Shown piece after piece: positions 9,327 to 16,878 of a stretch of DNA of 28,470 nucleotides. A program made the position numbers and the translations under genes. Below the pieces are notes generated by a model, which saw only the letters and a program-made list of their open reading frames with translations, was not told where the DNA came from and did not search any database. The stretch is taken from NCBI GenBank assembly GCA_013822915.1, contig PNLG01000193.1, positions 1 to 28,470 of the forward strand, written 5' to 3'. This DNA is from Sphingomonas sp. (lineage in GTDB: Bacteria > Pseudomonadota > Alphaproteobacteria > Sphingomonadales > Sphingomonadaceae). Position 1 is the stretch's first letter; each line of letters opens with the position of its first letter.

Positions 9327-9482
9327 TGTTCGCGCAGAGGCGCAGAGGCGCAGAGGGCGCAGAGCCGCTATCCCGCAACGACCGCGCGAAGCGCGATCAA
9401 ATTGACCGCAGATGCACTATTAGCTGCGCCGCGGAGCTCGCCGCCCACTCTTCTCTGCGCTCTCTGCGCCTCTGCGCGAACA
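9327..9482. repeat. 156-bp inverted-repeat element built from GCGCAGAG units
   Basis: The left arm (9327-9364) reads TGTTC followed by four GCGCAGAG-type units. The right arm (9453-9482) is the reverse complement of TGTTC plus three such units. The arms match over 30 bases apart from one extra 8-bp unit on the left. They enclose 88 bp with no coding potential that I can see. The element lies in the pyrD/suf-regulator intergenic space (9251-9565), outside both genes. It could be a small non-autonomous (MITE-like) element or a structured intergenic repeat; no transposase is present. Confidence 0.65.
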
Positions 9483-9529
9483 AAATCTTCGGCCGATGCC
9501 GCGCCGTTACCCAACCTCGAAATGCCCGG

Positions 9530-9560
9530 TTGACAATCAGACCAATTTTATCCGATTGGG
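9530..9560 (+). promoter_or_regulatory. Candidate operator/promoter of the suf regulator
   Basis: TTGACA at 9530-9535 is a good -35-like hexamer, but no convincing -10 follows at 16-18 bp. From 9540 the sequence reads GACCAATTTTATCCG, partly matching the GACT-RWWWY-AGTC core described for type 1 IscR sites. CCAAT (9542-9546) and ATTGG (9555-9559) form an inverted repeat only 6 bases before the ATG. Autoregulation by the adjacent Rrf2 protein is inferred from position and family habit. Confidence 0.35.
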
Positions 9561-9565
9561 CCTGC

Positions 9566-9982
9566 ATGCGACTTTCCAGCCTCGCCGATTATGCCGTCGT
9601 CATGATGAGCGCCGCCGCGCGCCATTGTGGGGTCAGCGGGCGGCTCAACGCGACGCTGCTGAGCGAGGAAACGGGCATCCCGCTCCCGACCGTGCAAAAA
9701 CTCGTCAGCCGCTTGTCGGCGGCGGGCCTGATTGAAAGCGCGCGCGGCACTGGCGGTGGTTTTCGCCTCTCGCGCCCGCCCGCCAGCATCAGCCTCGCCG
9801 ATATTGTCGAAGCGGTCGAGGGGCCGATCGCGATGACTGCCTGTGTCGATGAAGGGCGCCATGATTGCCAGATTGAGGAGAATTGCCGCGTGAAGCCGCA
9901 TTGGAACGCCGTCAACGGGGCGGTGCGCGGCGCGCTCGCCGGGGTCAGTCTCGCCAGCCTGTCAACGACGGGAGCGGCATGA
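9566..9982 (+). CDS. Rrf2-family SUF/ISC regulator (IscR/SufR-like)
   Basis: 138-residue winged-helix repressor at the head of the suf operon. The N-terminal MRLSSLADYAVVMM and the HTH (LLSEETGIPLPTVQKLVSRLSAAGL), followed by the wing RGTGGGFRLSR, are typical of Rrf2 proteins. Three cysteines, Cys93, Cys101 and Cys107 (spacing Cx7C, Cx5C), with His112 nearby, form a probable [2Fe-2S] site like IscR Cys92/98/104 and His107. The frame is open far upstream, but only the ATG at 9566 starts the conserved domain. It probably senses Fe-S status and represses its own operon when the cluster is loaded. Its stop overlaps the sufB start region (ATGATG). Confidence 0.9.
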   Translation: MRLSSLADYAVVMMSAAARHCGVSGRLNATLLSEETGIPLPTVQKLVSRLSAAGLIESARGTGGGFRLSRPPASISLADIVEAVEGPIAMTACVDEGRHDCQIEENCRVKPHWNAVNGAVRGALAGVSLASLSTTGAA

Positions 9983-11445
9983 TGGCAACGAAGAATGCCG
10001 AGGCAATTGCGGCCGCTAACAAGAAATATGAATGGGGTTTCAGCTCTGACATCGCGCAGGAATTCGCGCCCAAGGGGTTGAACGAAGACACGGTGCGCTT
10101 CATTTCGGCCAAAAAGGGCGAGCCCGAATGGATGCTTGAATGGCGGCTGAAAGCTTATCGCCACTGGCTGACAATGACGTCGCCCGATTGGGCCAAGCTG
10201 CAAATCGACCCGATTGATTATCAGGACGCCTATTATTACGCCGAGCCCAAGGCCAAGCCCAAATTGGGCTCGCTGGACGAGGTCGATCCCGAAATCCTGC
10301 GCGTTTACGAAAAGCTGGGCATCCCGATTGAAGAGCAGAAGGTGCTCGCCGGGGTGGAGGGCGCGCGCAAAGTGGCGGTGGACGCCGTGTTCGATTCGGT
10401 GTCGGTCGCGACCACGTTCCGCAAGGAACTCGAAGCGGCCGGCGTGATTTTCCGCAGCATCAGCGAGGCGATCAAGGAATATCCTGATCTGGTGCGCAAA
10501 TGGCTCGGCAAAGTGGTGCCGATGCACGACAATTATTTTGCCGCGCTCAACTGCGCGGTGTTTAGCGACGGGACGTTTGTTTACATTCCAGAGGGCGTGC
10601 GGTGCCCGATGGAGCTCAGCACCTATTTCCGCATCAATGCCGAAAACACTGGCCAGTTCGAACGCACGCTGATTGTCGCGGACAAGGGCGCCTATGTTTC
10701 CTATCTCGAAGGCTGCACCGCGCCGATGCGCGACGAGAATCAATTGCACGCCGCCGTTGTCGAACTCGTGGCGCTCGACGATGCCGAGATTAAATATTCG
10801 ACTGTGCAAAACTGGTATCCCGGCGACGAAAACGGGCGCGGCGGCATCTACAACTTCGTGACCAAGCGTGCCTTGTGTCAGGGCGCGCGGTCGAAAGTAT
10901 CGTGGACGCAAGTTGAAACCGGCAGTGCCGTGACGTGGAAATATCCGTCGTGCGTGCTGAATGGTGAGGATAGTGTCGGCGAGTTTTATTCGGTCGCGGT
11001 GACCAATAATTGCCAGCAGGCTGATACCGGCACGAAGATGATCCATAATGGCCGAGGGTCGCGATCGACCATCGTGTCAAAGGGGATTTCGGCGGGGCGC
11101 AGCGACAATACGTATCGCGGACTGGTGCGGGTGGCACCGGGGGCGGAAGGGGTGCGCAATTTTACGCAGTGCGATTCGCTACTGCTCGGCGATCAATGCG
11201 GCGCCCACACCGTGCCCTATATCGAGGTGCGCAACCCATCGGCGCAGATCGAGCATGAGGCGACGACGTCGAAAATTTCCGACGACCAGTTGTTCTACGC
11301 GATGCAGCGCGGGCTGAACGCGGAATCGGCGGTGGCGCTGATTGTCAACGGCTTTGCGAAGGAAGTATTGCAGCAACTGCCGATGGAATTCGCGGTCGAG
11401 GCGCAGAAGCTGCTGGGGATTTCGCTTGAGGGGAGCGTAGGGTGA
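9982..11445 (+). CDS. sufB: Fe-S cluster assembly scaffold protein SufB
   Basis: 487-residue beta-helix scaffold subunit of the SufBC(2)D complex that assembles Fe-S clusters in the cytosol. The conserved blocks are present in order: FVYIPEGVRCPMELSTYFRI, the core EGCTAPM and TVQNWYPGDENGRGGIYNF, CDSLLLGDQCGAHTVPY, and IEHEATTSKI, which carries the His-Glu pair linked to cluster assembly in E. coli SufB. The C-terminus has the usual GFAKEVLQQLPMEFA block. The length is close to E. coli SufB (495). Two tandem ATGs exist: the one at 9979 overlaps the regulator stop, while 9982 has the better spacing (7 nt) from GGGAG, so I chose 9982. Confidence 0.96.
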   Translation: MATKNAEAIAAANKKYEWGFSSDIAQEFAPKGLNEDTVRFISAKKGEPEWMLEWRLKAYRHWLTMTSPDWAKLQIDPIDYQDAYYYAEPKAKPKLGSLDEVDPEILRVYEKLGIPIEEQKVLAGVEGARKVAVDAVFDSVSVATTFRKELEAAGVIFRSISEAIKEYPDLVRKWLGKVVPMHDNYFAALNCAVFSDGTFVYIPEGVRCPMELSTYFRINAENTGQFERTLIVADKGAYVSYLEGCTAPMRDENQLHAAVVELVALDDAEIKYSTVQNWYPGDENGRGGIYNFVTKRALCQGARSKVSWTQVETGSAVTWKYPSCVLNGEDSVGEFYSVAVTNNCQQADTGTKMIHNGRGSRSTIVSKGISAGRSDNTYRGLVRVAPGAEGVRNFTQCDSLLLGDQCGAHTVPYIEVRNPSAQIEHEATTSKISDDQLFYAMQRGLNAESAVALIVNGFAKEVLQQLPMEFAVEAQKLLGISLEGSVG

Positions 11446-11735
11446 CGCCAGCGGATGCTGCTTATTTTGCGGAGACGATGAGCGATTTGCAGCGCGAAAC
11501 AATCGTAATTTGTTCGAGACAAGGCACACTAGGCTACACAAGGATCGCGGAGAAGTTAGGCGTCTCCTATGCCGACGCGAAAAACGTTGGCGGCTTCCTC
11601 CAAGCGGCGAATTTGGCGACGATAGAACTTCTCAAGCCCGGATTTAATGGTTCTGGCATTTTTCTTAACGAACGGGGTGAGCAAGTGAAGCTTGCTGCTC
11701 TCAAAGCGAAAAGTAGCAATGCTCCAAATAACTAA
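11442..11735 (+). CDS. Small winged-helix-like protein of unknown function nested between sufB and sufC
   Basis: 97 residues from a GTG at 11442 that overlaps the sufB stop (GTGA). GGAG at 11431-11434 is 7 bases upstream, supporting this start. I do not recognise the protein as a known SUF component. Residues ~31-58 (YTRIAEKLGVSYADAKNVGG and following) look like a helix-turn-helix. The next stretch, IELLKPGFNGSGIFLNERG, looks like a beta wing ending as in MarR/ArsR-type folds (LNERGE), so DNA or RNA binding is plausible. Its last 17 bases overlap the sufC start in another frame. Counted over 11461-11700, GC is about 50%, against 60-68% in sampled sufB and sufC, and the codon choice differs, suggesting acquisition. 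It may be a regulator or accessory factor for Fe-S assembly; this is inference. Confidence 0.7.
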   Translation: MTPADAAYFAETMSDLQRETIVICSRQGTLGYTRIAEKLGVSYADAKNVGGFLQAANLATIELLKPGFNGSGIFLNERGEQVKLAALKAKSSNAPNN

Positions 11736-12462
11736 CCTCCACGCCGAAATCGACGGCAAGCAAATCTTGAACGGCCTCTCGCTCTCGGTCAACGCGGGCG
11801 AAGTGCATGCGATCATGGGGCCGAACGGCGCGGGCAAGTCGACGCTTGGCTATGTGCTTGGCGGACGGTCGGGCTATGATGTGACCGAGGGGGTGGTGAC
11901 GTTCGACGGGGAGGACTTGCTCGCGCTCGACCCGCATGAGCGCGCCGCGGCGGGCTTGTTCCTGGGCTTTCAATATCCCGTCGAAATTCCCGGCGTTTCT
12001 AACGTGCAATTCCTGCGCGAGGCACTGAACGCGCAGCGGGCGGGGCGCGGCGAGGCGCCGCTTTCCGGCGGCGATTTCCTGAAGATCGCCCGCGCGCAGG
12101 CGACCGCGCTCGGCATGGATTATGACATGCTCAAGCGCCCGGTGAATGTCGGCTTTTCGGGCGGTGAGAAAAAGCGCAACGAAATGGTGCAGATGGGCAT
12201 CATCGCGCCGCGGCTCGCGATCCTTGATGAGACCGACTCCGGGCTCGACATCGACGCGCTGCGCGCGGTGGGCGATGGCATCAACCGGATCATGCGCGCG
12301 CCCGACAAGGCGGTGGTGCTGATCACCCATTATCAGCGGCTGCTGGATTATGTGCGGCCCGATTTCGTCCATATCCTGAGCGGTGGGCGGATCGTGAAAA
12401 CGGGCGGCGCGAAGTTGGCGCTGGAGCTTGAGGCTGAAGGCTATGCGGGGCTGGCCGCGTGA
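11719..12462 (+). CDS. sufC: Fe-S cluster assembly ATPase SufC
   Basis: 247-residue ABC-type ATPase of the SufBCD complex, almost the same length as E. coli SufC (248). Walker A is GPNGAGKST (Lys40), the signature is FSGGEKKRNEMVQM, Walker B is LAILDETDSGLDIDA, and the switch histidine is in ITHYQRLLDY. The EKKR after the signature is characteristic of SufC. It has no transmembrane partner domain because it acts on SufB/SufD in the cytosol. The ATG at 11719 is chosen over an in-frame upstream start because MLQITNLHAEI is the conserved N-terminus. It has only a weak AAAAG ahead and lies inside the preceding small gene, so its translation probably depends on coupling. Confidence 0.96.
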   Translation: MLQITNLHAEIDGKQILNGLSLSVNAGEVHAIMGPNGAGKSTLGYVLGGRSGYDVTEGVVTFDGEDLLALDPHERAAAGLFLGFQYPVEIPGVSNVQFLREALNAQRAGRGEAPLSGGDFLKIARAQATALGMDYDMLKRPVNVGFSGGEKKRNEMVQMGIIAPRLAILDETDSGLDIDALRAVGDGINRIMRAPDKAVVLITHYQRLLDYVRPDFVHILSGGRIVKTGGAKLALELEAEGYAGLAA

Positions 12463-13217
12463 GCACAGCGCTTGCCCTTCCCACCCGCCGTGATGAGGCG
12501 TGGCGCTATTCCGATCTTGAGGCTGTCGCCTCGGTCTGGCCCGTGCCCGCGCCCGAGCGGATTGAGGTTGCGGCGGGCGAGCAGACTGCGCGCGTCATTG
12601 TGCAGGATGCGGCGCCCGATGCGGTGGCGGTGCATGATTATGTGGTGGTGCTGCACGCGGGTGCGCGGGCGACGTTTCATGTGCTCAACACCGGCGGGCG
12701 GCTGGGGCGCGTGACGATCGACGTGACGCTGCACGAGGCCGCGCATTTCGAGCTGGGCGGCGCAATGCTGGGCGGCGGCGACCAGACGCTGGAGATTGTC
12801 ACGACGCTGCGCCACATCGCGCCGAACGCGACGAGCAATCAGGTCGTGCGATCGGTGCTCGGCGGACGCGCGACCGGCAGCTATCTGGGCAAGGTGGCGG
12901 TGGCGCGCCATGCGCAGAAAACCGATGCATCGCAGTCGGTCAAAGCGATGCTGCTCACCCGCACCGCCACCGCAAATGCCAAGCCCGAGCTGGAAATCTA
13001 TGCCGATGACGTCAAGTGCGCGCACGGCGCGACCGTGGGTGAGCTTGATGCGAACGCGCTGTTTTACCTGATGAGCCGGGGCATCGCGCCCGCCGAGGCC
13101 AAGGCGCTGCTGCTGCGCGGGTTCATCGCTGGCGTGTTCGACGACATCGCCGATGATGCGGCGCGCGAGACGGTGGAGGCCGCCGCCGCCGCCGCGCTCG
13201 AAAGGCTGCTGGCATGA
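12459..13217 (+). CDS. sufD: Fe-S cluster assembly protein SufD (short form)
   Basis: 252 residues from a GTG overlapping the sufC stop (GTGA). The N-terminal RRDEAWRYSDLEAV is the usual SufD W-R-Y-[ST]-D entry motif. The C-terminal block DVKCAHGATVGELDANALFYLMSRGI includes the conserved Cys-x-His pair used at the SufB-SufD interface, followed by the helical RGFIAGVFDDI end. E. coli SufD has 423 residues, so this version lacks much of the N-terminal helical region and part of the beta-helix. The frame and both ends are intact, so it reads as a genuine short form rather than a truncated gene. It overlaps sufS by ATGA. Confidence 0.93.
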   Translation: MSTALALPTRRDEAWRYSDLEAVASVWPVPAPERIEVAAGEQTARVIVQDAAPDAVAVHDYVVVLHAGARATFHVLNTGGRLGRVTIDVTLHEAAHFELGGAMLGGGDQTLEIVTTLRHIAPNATSNQVVRSVLGGRATGSYLGKVAVARHAQKTDASQSVKAMLLTRTATANAKPELEIYADDVKCAHGATVGELDANALFYLMSRGIAPAEAKALLLRGFIAGVFDDIADDAARETVEAAAAAALERLLA

Positions 13218-14437
13218 CGCGAGCTGCTATTTTGCCCGCAACTGCCCAGCGCGCTGTCCGGGATGATTTTCCGGGCCTGACCCCCGGCTGGCATTATCTG
13301 GACAGCGCGGCGACCGCGCAAAAGCCGCAAGCCGTGATCGACGCGATCGCGCGCGGCTATGGCGCCGACTATGCGACGGTGCATCGCGGCGTCTACCAGC
13401 GCTCCGCCGACATGACGATCGCCTATGAAGCGGCGCGGCGGCGGGTGGCGGGCTTTATCGGAGCGGCGCACCCGGACGAGGTCGCGTTTGTGCGCGGCGC
13501 GACCGAGGGGATCAACCTTGTCGCGCAGAGCTGGGCCGCCGAACACTTGCGCGCAGGCGACCGCATTTTGCTCAGCCAGCTTGAGCATCACAGCAATATC
13601 GTGCCGTGGCAGATGGTGGCGGCGAAGGCGGGCGCGGCGATTGACGTGGCGCCGCTGACGGCGGATCACCGCATCGATCTGGACGCGATGGCGGCGATGA
13701 TCACGCCGCAGCACAAGCTGGTAGCACTCGCGCATGTGTCGAACGTAACGGGTGCGGTGCTCGACGCGCGGCGCGCTGCCGATATCGCGCACGGCGTGGG
13801 CGCCAAGCTGTTGCTCGACGGGTGCCAGGCGGTGCCGCGGATTGCGGTTGATGTGCAGGCGCTGGGCTGCGATTTCTATGTGTTGTCGGCGCATAAGCTT
13901 TACGGGCCAACCGGCATTGGTGCGCTGTGGGCGCGGGCCGATCTGTTGGCGGCGATGCCGCCGTGGCAGGGGGGCGGGGCGATGATCGACCGGGTCAGCT
14001 TTGCCGGCACCAGCTATGCTCCGCCGCCCGGCCGGTTTGAGGCGGGGACGCCGCACATCGTCGGCGCGGTCGGTTTTGCGGCCGCGATCGATTATGTCGA
14101 AAGCATTGGCCTTGCCCGCATCCATCGCATCGAGACCGAGCTGGTGGGCGAAACCCGGGCGGCACTTGCGCGCGTCAATTCGCTGCGGCTGTTCGGGCCG
14201 GCGGATGCAGCGGGCATCGTCAGCTTTGCAATCGACGGCGTCCACCCGCACGACATTGCGACGATCCTGGACGAAAGCGGGGTGGCGATCCGCGCCGGGC
14301 ATCACTGCGCGCAACCGTTGATGGACGCGCTCGGGGTCGGCGCGACCGCGCGCGCGAGCTTTGGCGCTTATAGCGACGCCAGCGACGTCGCGGCGCTGAT
14401 CGACGGGATCAACCGGGTCACGCGGATTTTTGGGTAG
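13214..14437 (+). CDS. sufS: Cysteine desulfurase SufS (class V aminotransferase fold)
   Basis: 407-residue PLP enzyme that removes sulfur from L-cysteine as a protein persulfide for Fe-S assembly. The PLP Schiff-base Lys228 is in VLSAHKLYGPTGIG, the cofactor-stacking His in LEHHSN (124-125), and the catalytic Cys365 in RAGHHCAQPLMDALG. The RAGHHCAQP loop and the short spacing to the end place it in group II (SufS/CsdA) rather than IscS. No SufE gene follows in this window. The start ATG overlaps the sufD stop (ATGA). Confidence 0.96.
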   Translation: MTRAAILPATAQRAVRDDFPGLTPGWHYLDSAATAQKPQAVIDAIARGYGADYATVHRGVYQRSADMTIAYEAARRRVAGFIGAAHPDEVAFVRGATEGINLVAQSWAAEHLRAGDRILLSQLEHHSNIVPWQMVAAKAGAAIDVAPLTADHRIDLDAMAAMITPQHKLVALAHVSNVTGAVLDARRAADIAHGVGAKLLLDGCQAVPRIAVDVQALGCDFYVLSAHKLYGPTGIGALWARADLLAAMPPWQGGGAMIDRVSFAGTSYAPPPGRFEAGTPHIVGAVGFAAAIDYVESIGLARIHRIETELVGETRAALARVNSLRLFGPADAAGIVSFAIDGVHPHDIATILDESGVAIRAGHHCAQPLMDALGVGATARASFGAYSDASDVAALIDGINRVTRIFG

Positions 14438-14447
14438 GATCAGGCGC

Positions 14448-14912
14448 ATGAACGAACCGAGCAGAATTGCAGTCGAAGAAGTCACTTCGGTCGCGGCCCC
14501 GCCCAAGGCGCGGGTGGAAACGGCGGTCGAAACCTTTGAGCGCAAGCGCGATTATCTAGACGGCTTTTTGAAACAGGCGCCGCAAGGGGCGACACCGGGC
14601 GAGCCGGGTGGCGAAATTTATGAAGCGGTGATCGCCGCTTTGAAGGATATTTATGACCCTGAAATCCCGGTCAACATCTATGACCTGGGGCTGATTTACG
14701 GGGTGGATGTCACCGCCGACGGGCATTGCGTAGTGACGATGACGCTGACAACGCCGCATTGCCCGGTGGCCGAATCGATGCCGGGGGAAGTCGAAATCCG
14801 GGTCGGCGCAGTGCCGGGCGTCGGCTCGGCAGAGGTTAATCTGGTGTGGGATCCGGCCTGGGATCCGAGCAAGATGAGCGATGAGGCTCGGCTTGAAATG
14901 GGGATGCTGTGA
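14448..14912 (+). CDS. SUF-associated DUF59 (MIP18-like) protein, SufT-like
   Basis: 154 residues. The ATG at 14448 is preferred to an in-frame start at 14430 because AGG lies just upstream and it clears the sufS stop. After a ~55-residue variable N-terminus comes a single DUF59 domain: IYEAVIAALKDIYDPEIPVNIYDLGLIY, then VTMTLTTPHCPVAE with the conserved Cys105, and a closing SAEVNLVWDPAWDPSKMS. Proteins of this kind help mature or deliver Fe-S clusters to targets. The location between sufS and sufA fits the SUF-system DUF59 protein found in many alphaproteobacterial operons. The stop overlaps the sufA start region (TGATG). Confidence 0.9.
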   Translation: MNEPSRIAVEEVTSVAAPPKARVETAVETFERKRDYLDGFLKQAPQGATPGEPGGEIYEAVIAALKDIYDPEIPVNIYDLGLIYGVDVTADGHCVVTMTLTTPHCPVAESMPGEVEIRVGAVPGVGSAEVNLVWDPAWDPSKMSDEARLEMGML

Positions 14913-15268
14913 TGGCCGATGTGAAAACGCGCGCGCGCCCCGCTGCGCTCAACCTGACCCCCGCTGCTGAAGCGCGCATCGCCGAGCTGATGGCGCGCGC
15001 GCCGGAGGGGACGATCGGGGTGAAGTTGTCGACCCCCCGCCGGGGCTGTTCGGGCCTCGCCTATTCGGTCGATTATGTCGGAGACGCCAAGGCATTTGAC
15101 GAGCGCATCGACACGCCGGGCGGCACCTTGTTCGTCGATGGCGCGTCGATCCTTTATCTCGTCGGCAGCAAGATGGATTGGGTGGAGGATGATTTCGCCG
15201 CCGGTTTCACCTTCGAAAACCCCAATGCCAAGGGTGCCTGCGGGTGTGGCGAGAGTTTCACGGTTTAG
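14912..15268 (+). CDS. sufA: A-type Fe-S carrier protein SufA (HesB/IscA family)
   Basis: 118 residues. The three conserved ligand cysteines are seen: Cys46 in RRGCSGLAY, and Cys110/Cys112 in GACGCGESFTV at the C-terminus. This is the A-type carrier pattern. The ATG at 14912 has GGGGA eight bases upstream; a GTG at 14909 is possible but too close. SufA receives clusters from the SufBCD scaffold and passes them to apo-proteins. ErpA or IscA naming would also be possible by sequence, but the suf context supports SufA. The following kinase-like gene begins 12 bases later. Confidence 0.93.
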   Translation: MADVKTRARPAALNLTPAAEARIAELMARAPEGTIGVKLSTPRRGCSGLAYSVDYVGDAKAFDERIDTPGGTLFVDGASILYLVGSKMDWVEDDFAAGFTFENPNAKGACGCGESFTV

Positions 15269-15280
15269 GAAAGCTTTGGC

Positions 15281-15838
15281 GTGTCAGCGCTTTTTCTGAA
15301 TGGCTGCACTTCGGCGGGTAAAACCAGCATTGCCAGGGCGTTGCAGGATCTGCTCGATCCGCCGCATCTGCGGCTGGGCATTGACGATGCGTTCGCGCTG
15401 TTACCGACTAAGCTTCACAACCATGCCGACGGGTTTTTCTTCGATACAGACGCGCGCGGCGAGATTCGCCTCAATCATGGCCCGGTGGGGCTATCACTCC
15501 TCCGCGCGCATGCCCGGATGGCGGCTGTGCTGGCCAAAGGTGCAGCAGGCGTCATTCTGGATGAGGTGGTGCTCGAACCGGTGCTGCGCGATGATTGGGA
15601 TCAGGCGCTGGCGGGATGCGCCGTGTTCAAAGTGGGCGTCCACTGCGCGCTGCCCGAACTCGAACGGCGCGAACGGGAACGGGGCGATCGATTGATCGGA
15701 CAGGCGCGCGGCCAGTTTGGTCTGGTGCATGCCGGGATGTCCTATGATCTGGAGGTGGATACGACATCGGCATCCCCGGCTGATGTCGCCGCCCAGATTG
15801 CCGACGCCTATCTGCGCTGGCGCCTCACTGACGCTTAA
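15281..15838 (+). CDS. Chloramphenicol phosphotransferase-like P-loop kinase
   Basis: 185 residues from a GTG at 15281; AGGA at the sufA stop serves as the likely ribosome binding site. Walker A is LNGCTSAGKTSIA (residues 6-18) and LGIDDAF supplies the acidic pair near residue 35. The block LPELERRERERGDRLIGQARGQFGLVH followed by YDLEVDT is the signature of the CPT (chloramphenicol 3-O-phosphotransferase) family. Most family members are not resistance enzymes and their substrate is unknown, so resistance should not be assumed. The 12-base gap suggests co-transcription with the suf operon. The 3' end overlaps the convergent MaoC gene by 14 bases. Confidence 0.85.
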   Translation: MSALFLNGCTSAGKTSIARALQDLLDPPHLRLGIDDAFALLPTKLHNHADGFFFDTDARGEIRLNHGPVGLSLLRAHARMAAVLAKGAAGVILDEVVLEPVLRDDWDQALAGCAVFKVGVHCALPELERRERERGDRLIGQARGQFGLVHAGMSYDLEVDTTSASPADVAAQIADAYLRWRLTDA

Positions 15839-16271
15839 CTAACGCCGTCCGCAAACATTCGCACACCACGTCGCCGCGTTGGTTGACCATGCGGTGTTTC
15901 CACGTCACCAACCCTGCATCGGGCCGCGATTTGCTCTCCCGCAGCTCCACCACCTCGCTGGTCGCATGGAGCGTGTCGCCGATGAACACCGGCTTGGGCA
16001 TCACCAGCTTGTCATAGCCGAGGTTCGCGACCAGCGTGCCCATCGTCGTCTCCGCCACCGTCAGCCCGACCATCAGGCTGAAAGTGAAGGTACCGTTGAC
16101 GAGGATCTGGCCAAACTCGCTTGCCCGCGCGGCTTCCGCATCAAGGTGGAGCGGCTGCGGATTATGCGTCATCGTTGACCAGAGCAGATTGTCGGTTTCG
16201 GTCACGGTGCGCCGCAGCGGGTGGTCAATCGCCTCACCCAACTGCCATTGGTCAAAGAATTTTCCCGGCAT
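15825..16271 (-). CDS. MaoC-family (hot-dog fold) acyl-CoA dehydratase
   Basis: 148 residues from the ATG at 16271, with GGGAGA correctly placed. The frame continues upstream, but that part is low-complexity and not family-like. The single hot-dog domain shows WSTMTHNPQPLHLDAEAARAS, the hydratase-2 motif with the catalytic His region, and ILVNGTFTFSLMVGL. The closest style is the mesaconyl-CoA/enoyl-CoA hydratase group of MaoC proteins. It lies on the same strand as mccA but is separated by the opposite-strand gluconokinase. Because no crotonase-type methylglutaconyl-CoA hydratase is seen here, a part in leucine degradation is conceivable but unproven. Confidence 0.88.
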   Translation of the reverse strand: MPGKFFDQWQLGEAIDHPLRRTVTETDNLLWSTMTHNPQPLHLDAEAARASEFGQILVNGTFTFSLMVGLTVAETTMGTLVANLGYDKLVMPKPVFIGDTLHATSEVVELRESKSRPDAGLVTWKHRMVNQRGDVVCECLRTALVKRQ

Positions 16272-16378
16272 TGCAATCTCCCGTGCCCGGCGCCGGTCAT
16301 GGGCGCGGTGATGCGGCGGGGGCAGGCCCCGACACCCCCCTCGTTGCACCATCGCGCCGGGTGCGGCAAGCAGGCGCC

Positions 16379-16837
16379 ATGATACCGCCGGTAACGATCG
16401 TGATGGGGGTAAGCGGCTGTGGCAAGTCGACTTACGCGCGGGCGCTGGCGGGCACGCAGGGCGCGGCACTGGTGGAGGGCGATGACCTGCACAGCGCCGC
16501 CAATGTGGCGCGGATGCGCGCCGGGATTGCGCTGACCGATGCGGATCGCTGGCCCTGGCTCGACCGGGTTGCCGACGCGATCAACCGGGCGGGCGCTGGC
16601 GGGGGGCCGGTTGTCGCCACTTGTTCAGCGCTGCGCCGGGCGTATCGCGATCGCTTGCGCGCCGGGGTGGCCGCGCCGACGCGGTTCGTGTTGCTCGACG
16701 TGCCCGTGGACGAGCTGCGCCGCCGGATGATCGCGCGGACTGGGCATTTCATGCCCGCCGGGCTGCTCGACAGCCAGCTTGCGACGCTCGAATGGCCCGA
16801 CCGGGATGAGGGGGTCGAGATCGTCCGGGCAGGTTAG
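16379..16837 (+). CDS. gntK: Gluconokinase (GntK type)
   Basis: 152-residue P-loop kinase converting gluconate to 6-phosphogluconate. GVSGCGKST (residues 10-18) is Walker A. EGDDLHSAANVARMRAGIALTDADRWPWL is the characteristic gluconate-kinase block, and CSALRRAYRDRLR matches the LID-associated conserved segment; RTGHFMPAGLLDSQLATLE closes the domain. It is slightly shorter than the common 165-175 residues, with little beyond the core at either end. The ATG at 16379 is used because the upstream extension is not homologous. It is monocistronic here and converges on the mccA 3' end, with a 41-bp gap. Confidence 0.93.
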   Translation: MIPPVTIVMGVSGCGKSTYARALAGTQGAALVEGDDLHSAANVARMRAGIALTDADRWPWLDRVADAINRAGAGGGPVVATCSALRRAYRDRLRAGVAAPTRFVLLDVPVDELRRRMIARTGHFMPAGLLDSQLATLEWPDRDEGVEIVRAG

Positions 16838-16878
16838 CCGCGCGCGCCACGCCCGGTTCCGCTCAGACCCAGTTCGCC

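Noticed and set aside
9331..9364. Tandem GCGCAGAG units as a CRISPR array
   Set aside because: The units are 8 bp, contiguous and without spacers. They form one arm of an inverted repeat and no cas gene is present.
13064..14545. 493-codon open frame antisense to sufS
   Set aside because: It is the complement of a well-conserved desulfurase with no domain of its own. The same reasoning applies to the antisense frame at 9589-11046 over the regulator and sufB.
15281..15838. Chloramphenicol resistance determinant
   Set aside because: Family membership alone does not show resistance. Most CPT-like proteins have no such role, and the context is an Fe-S operon.
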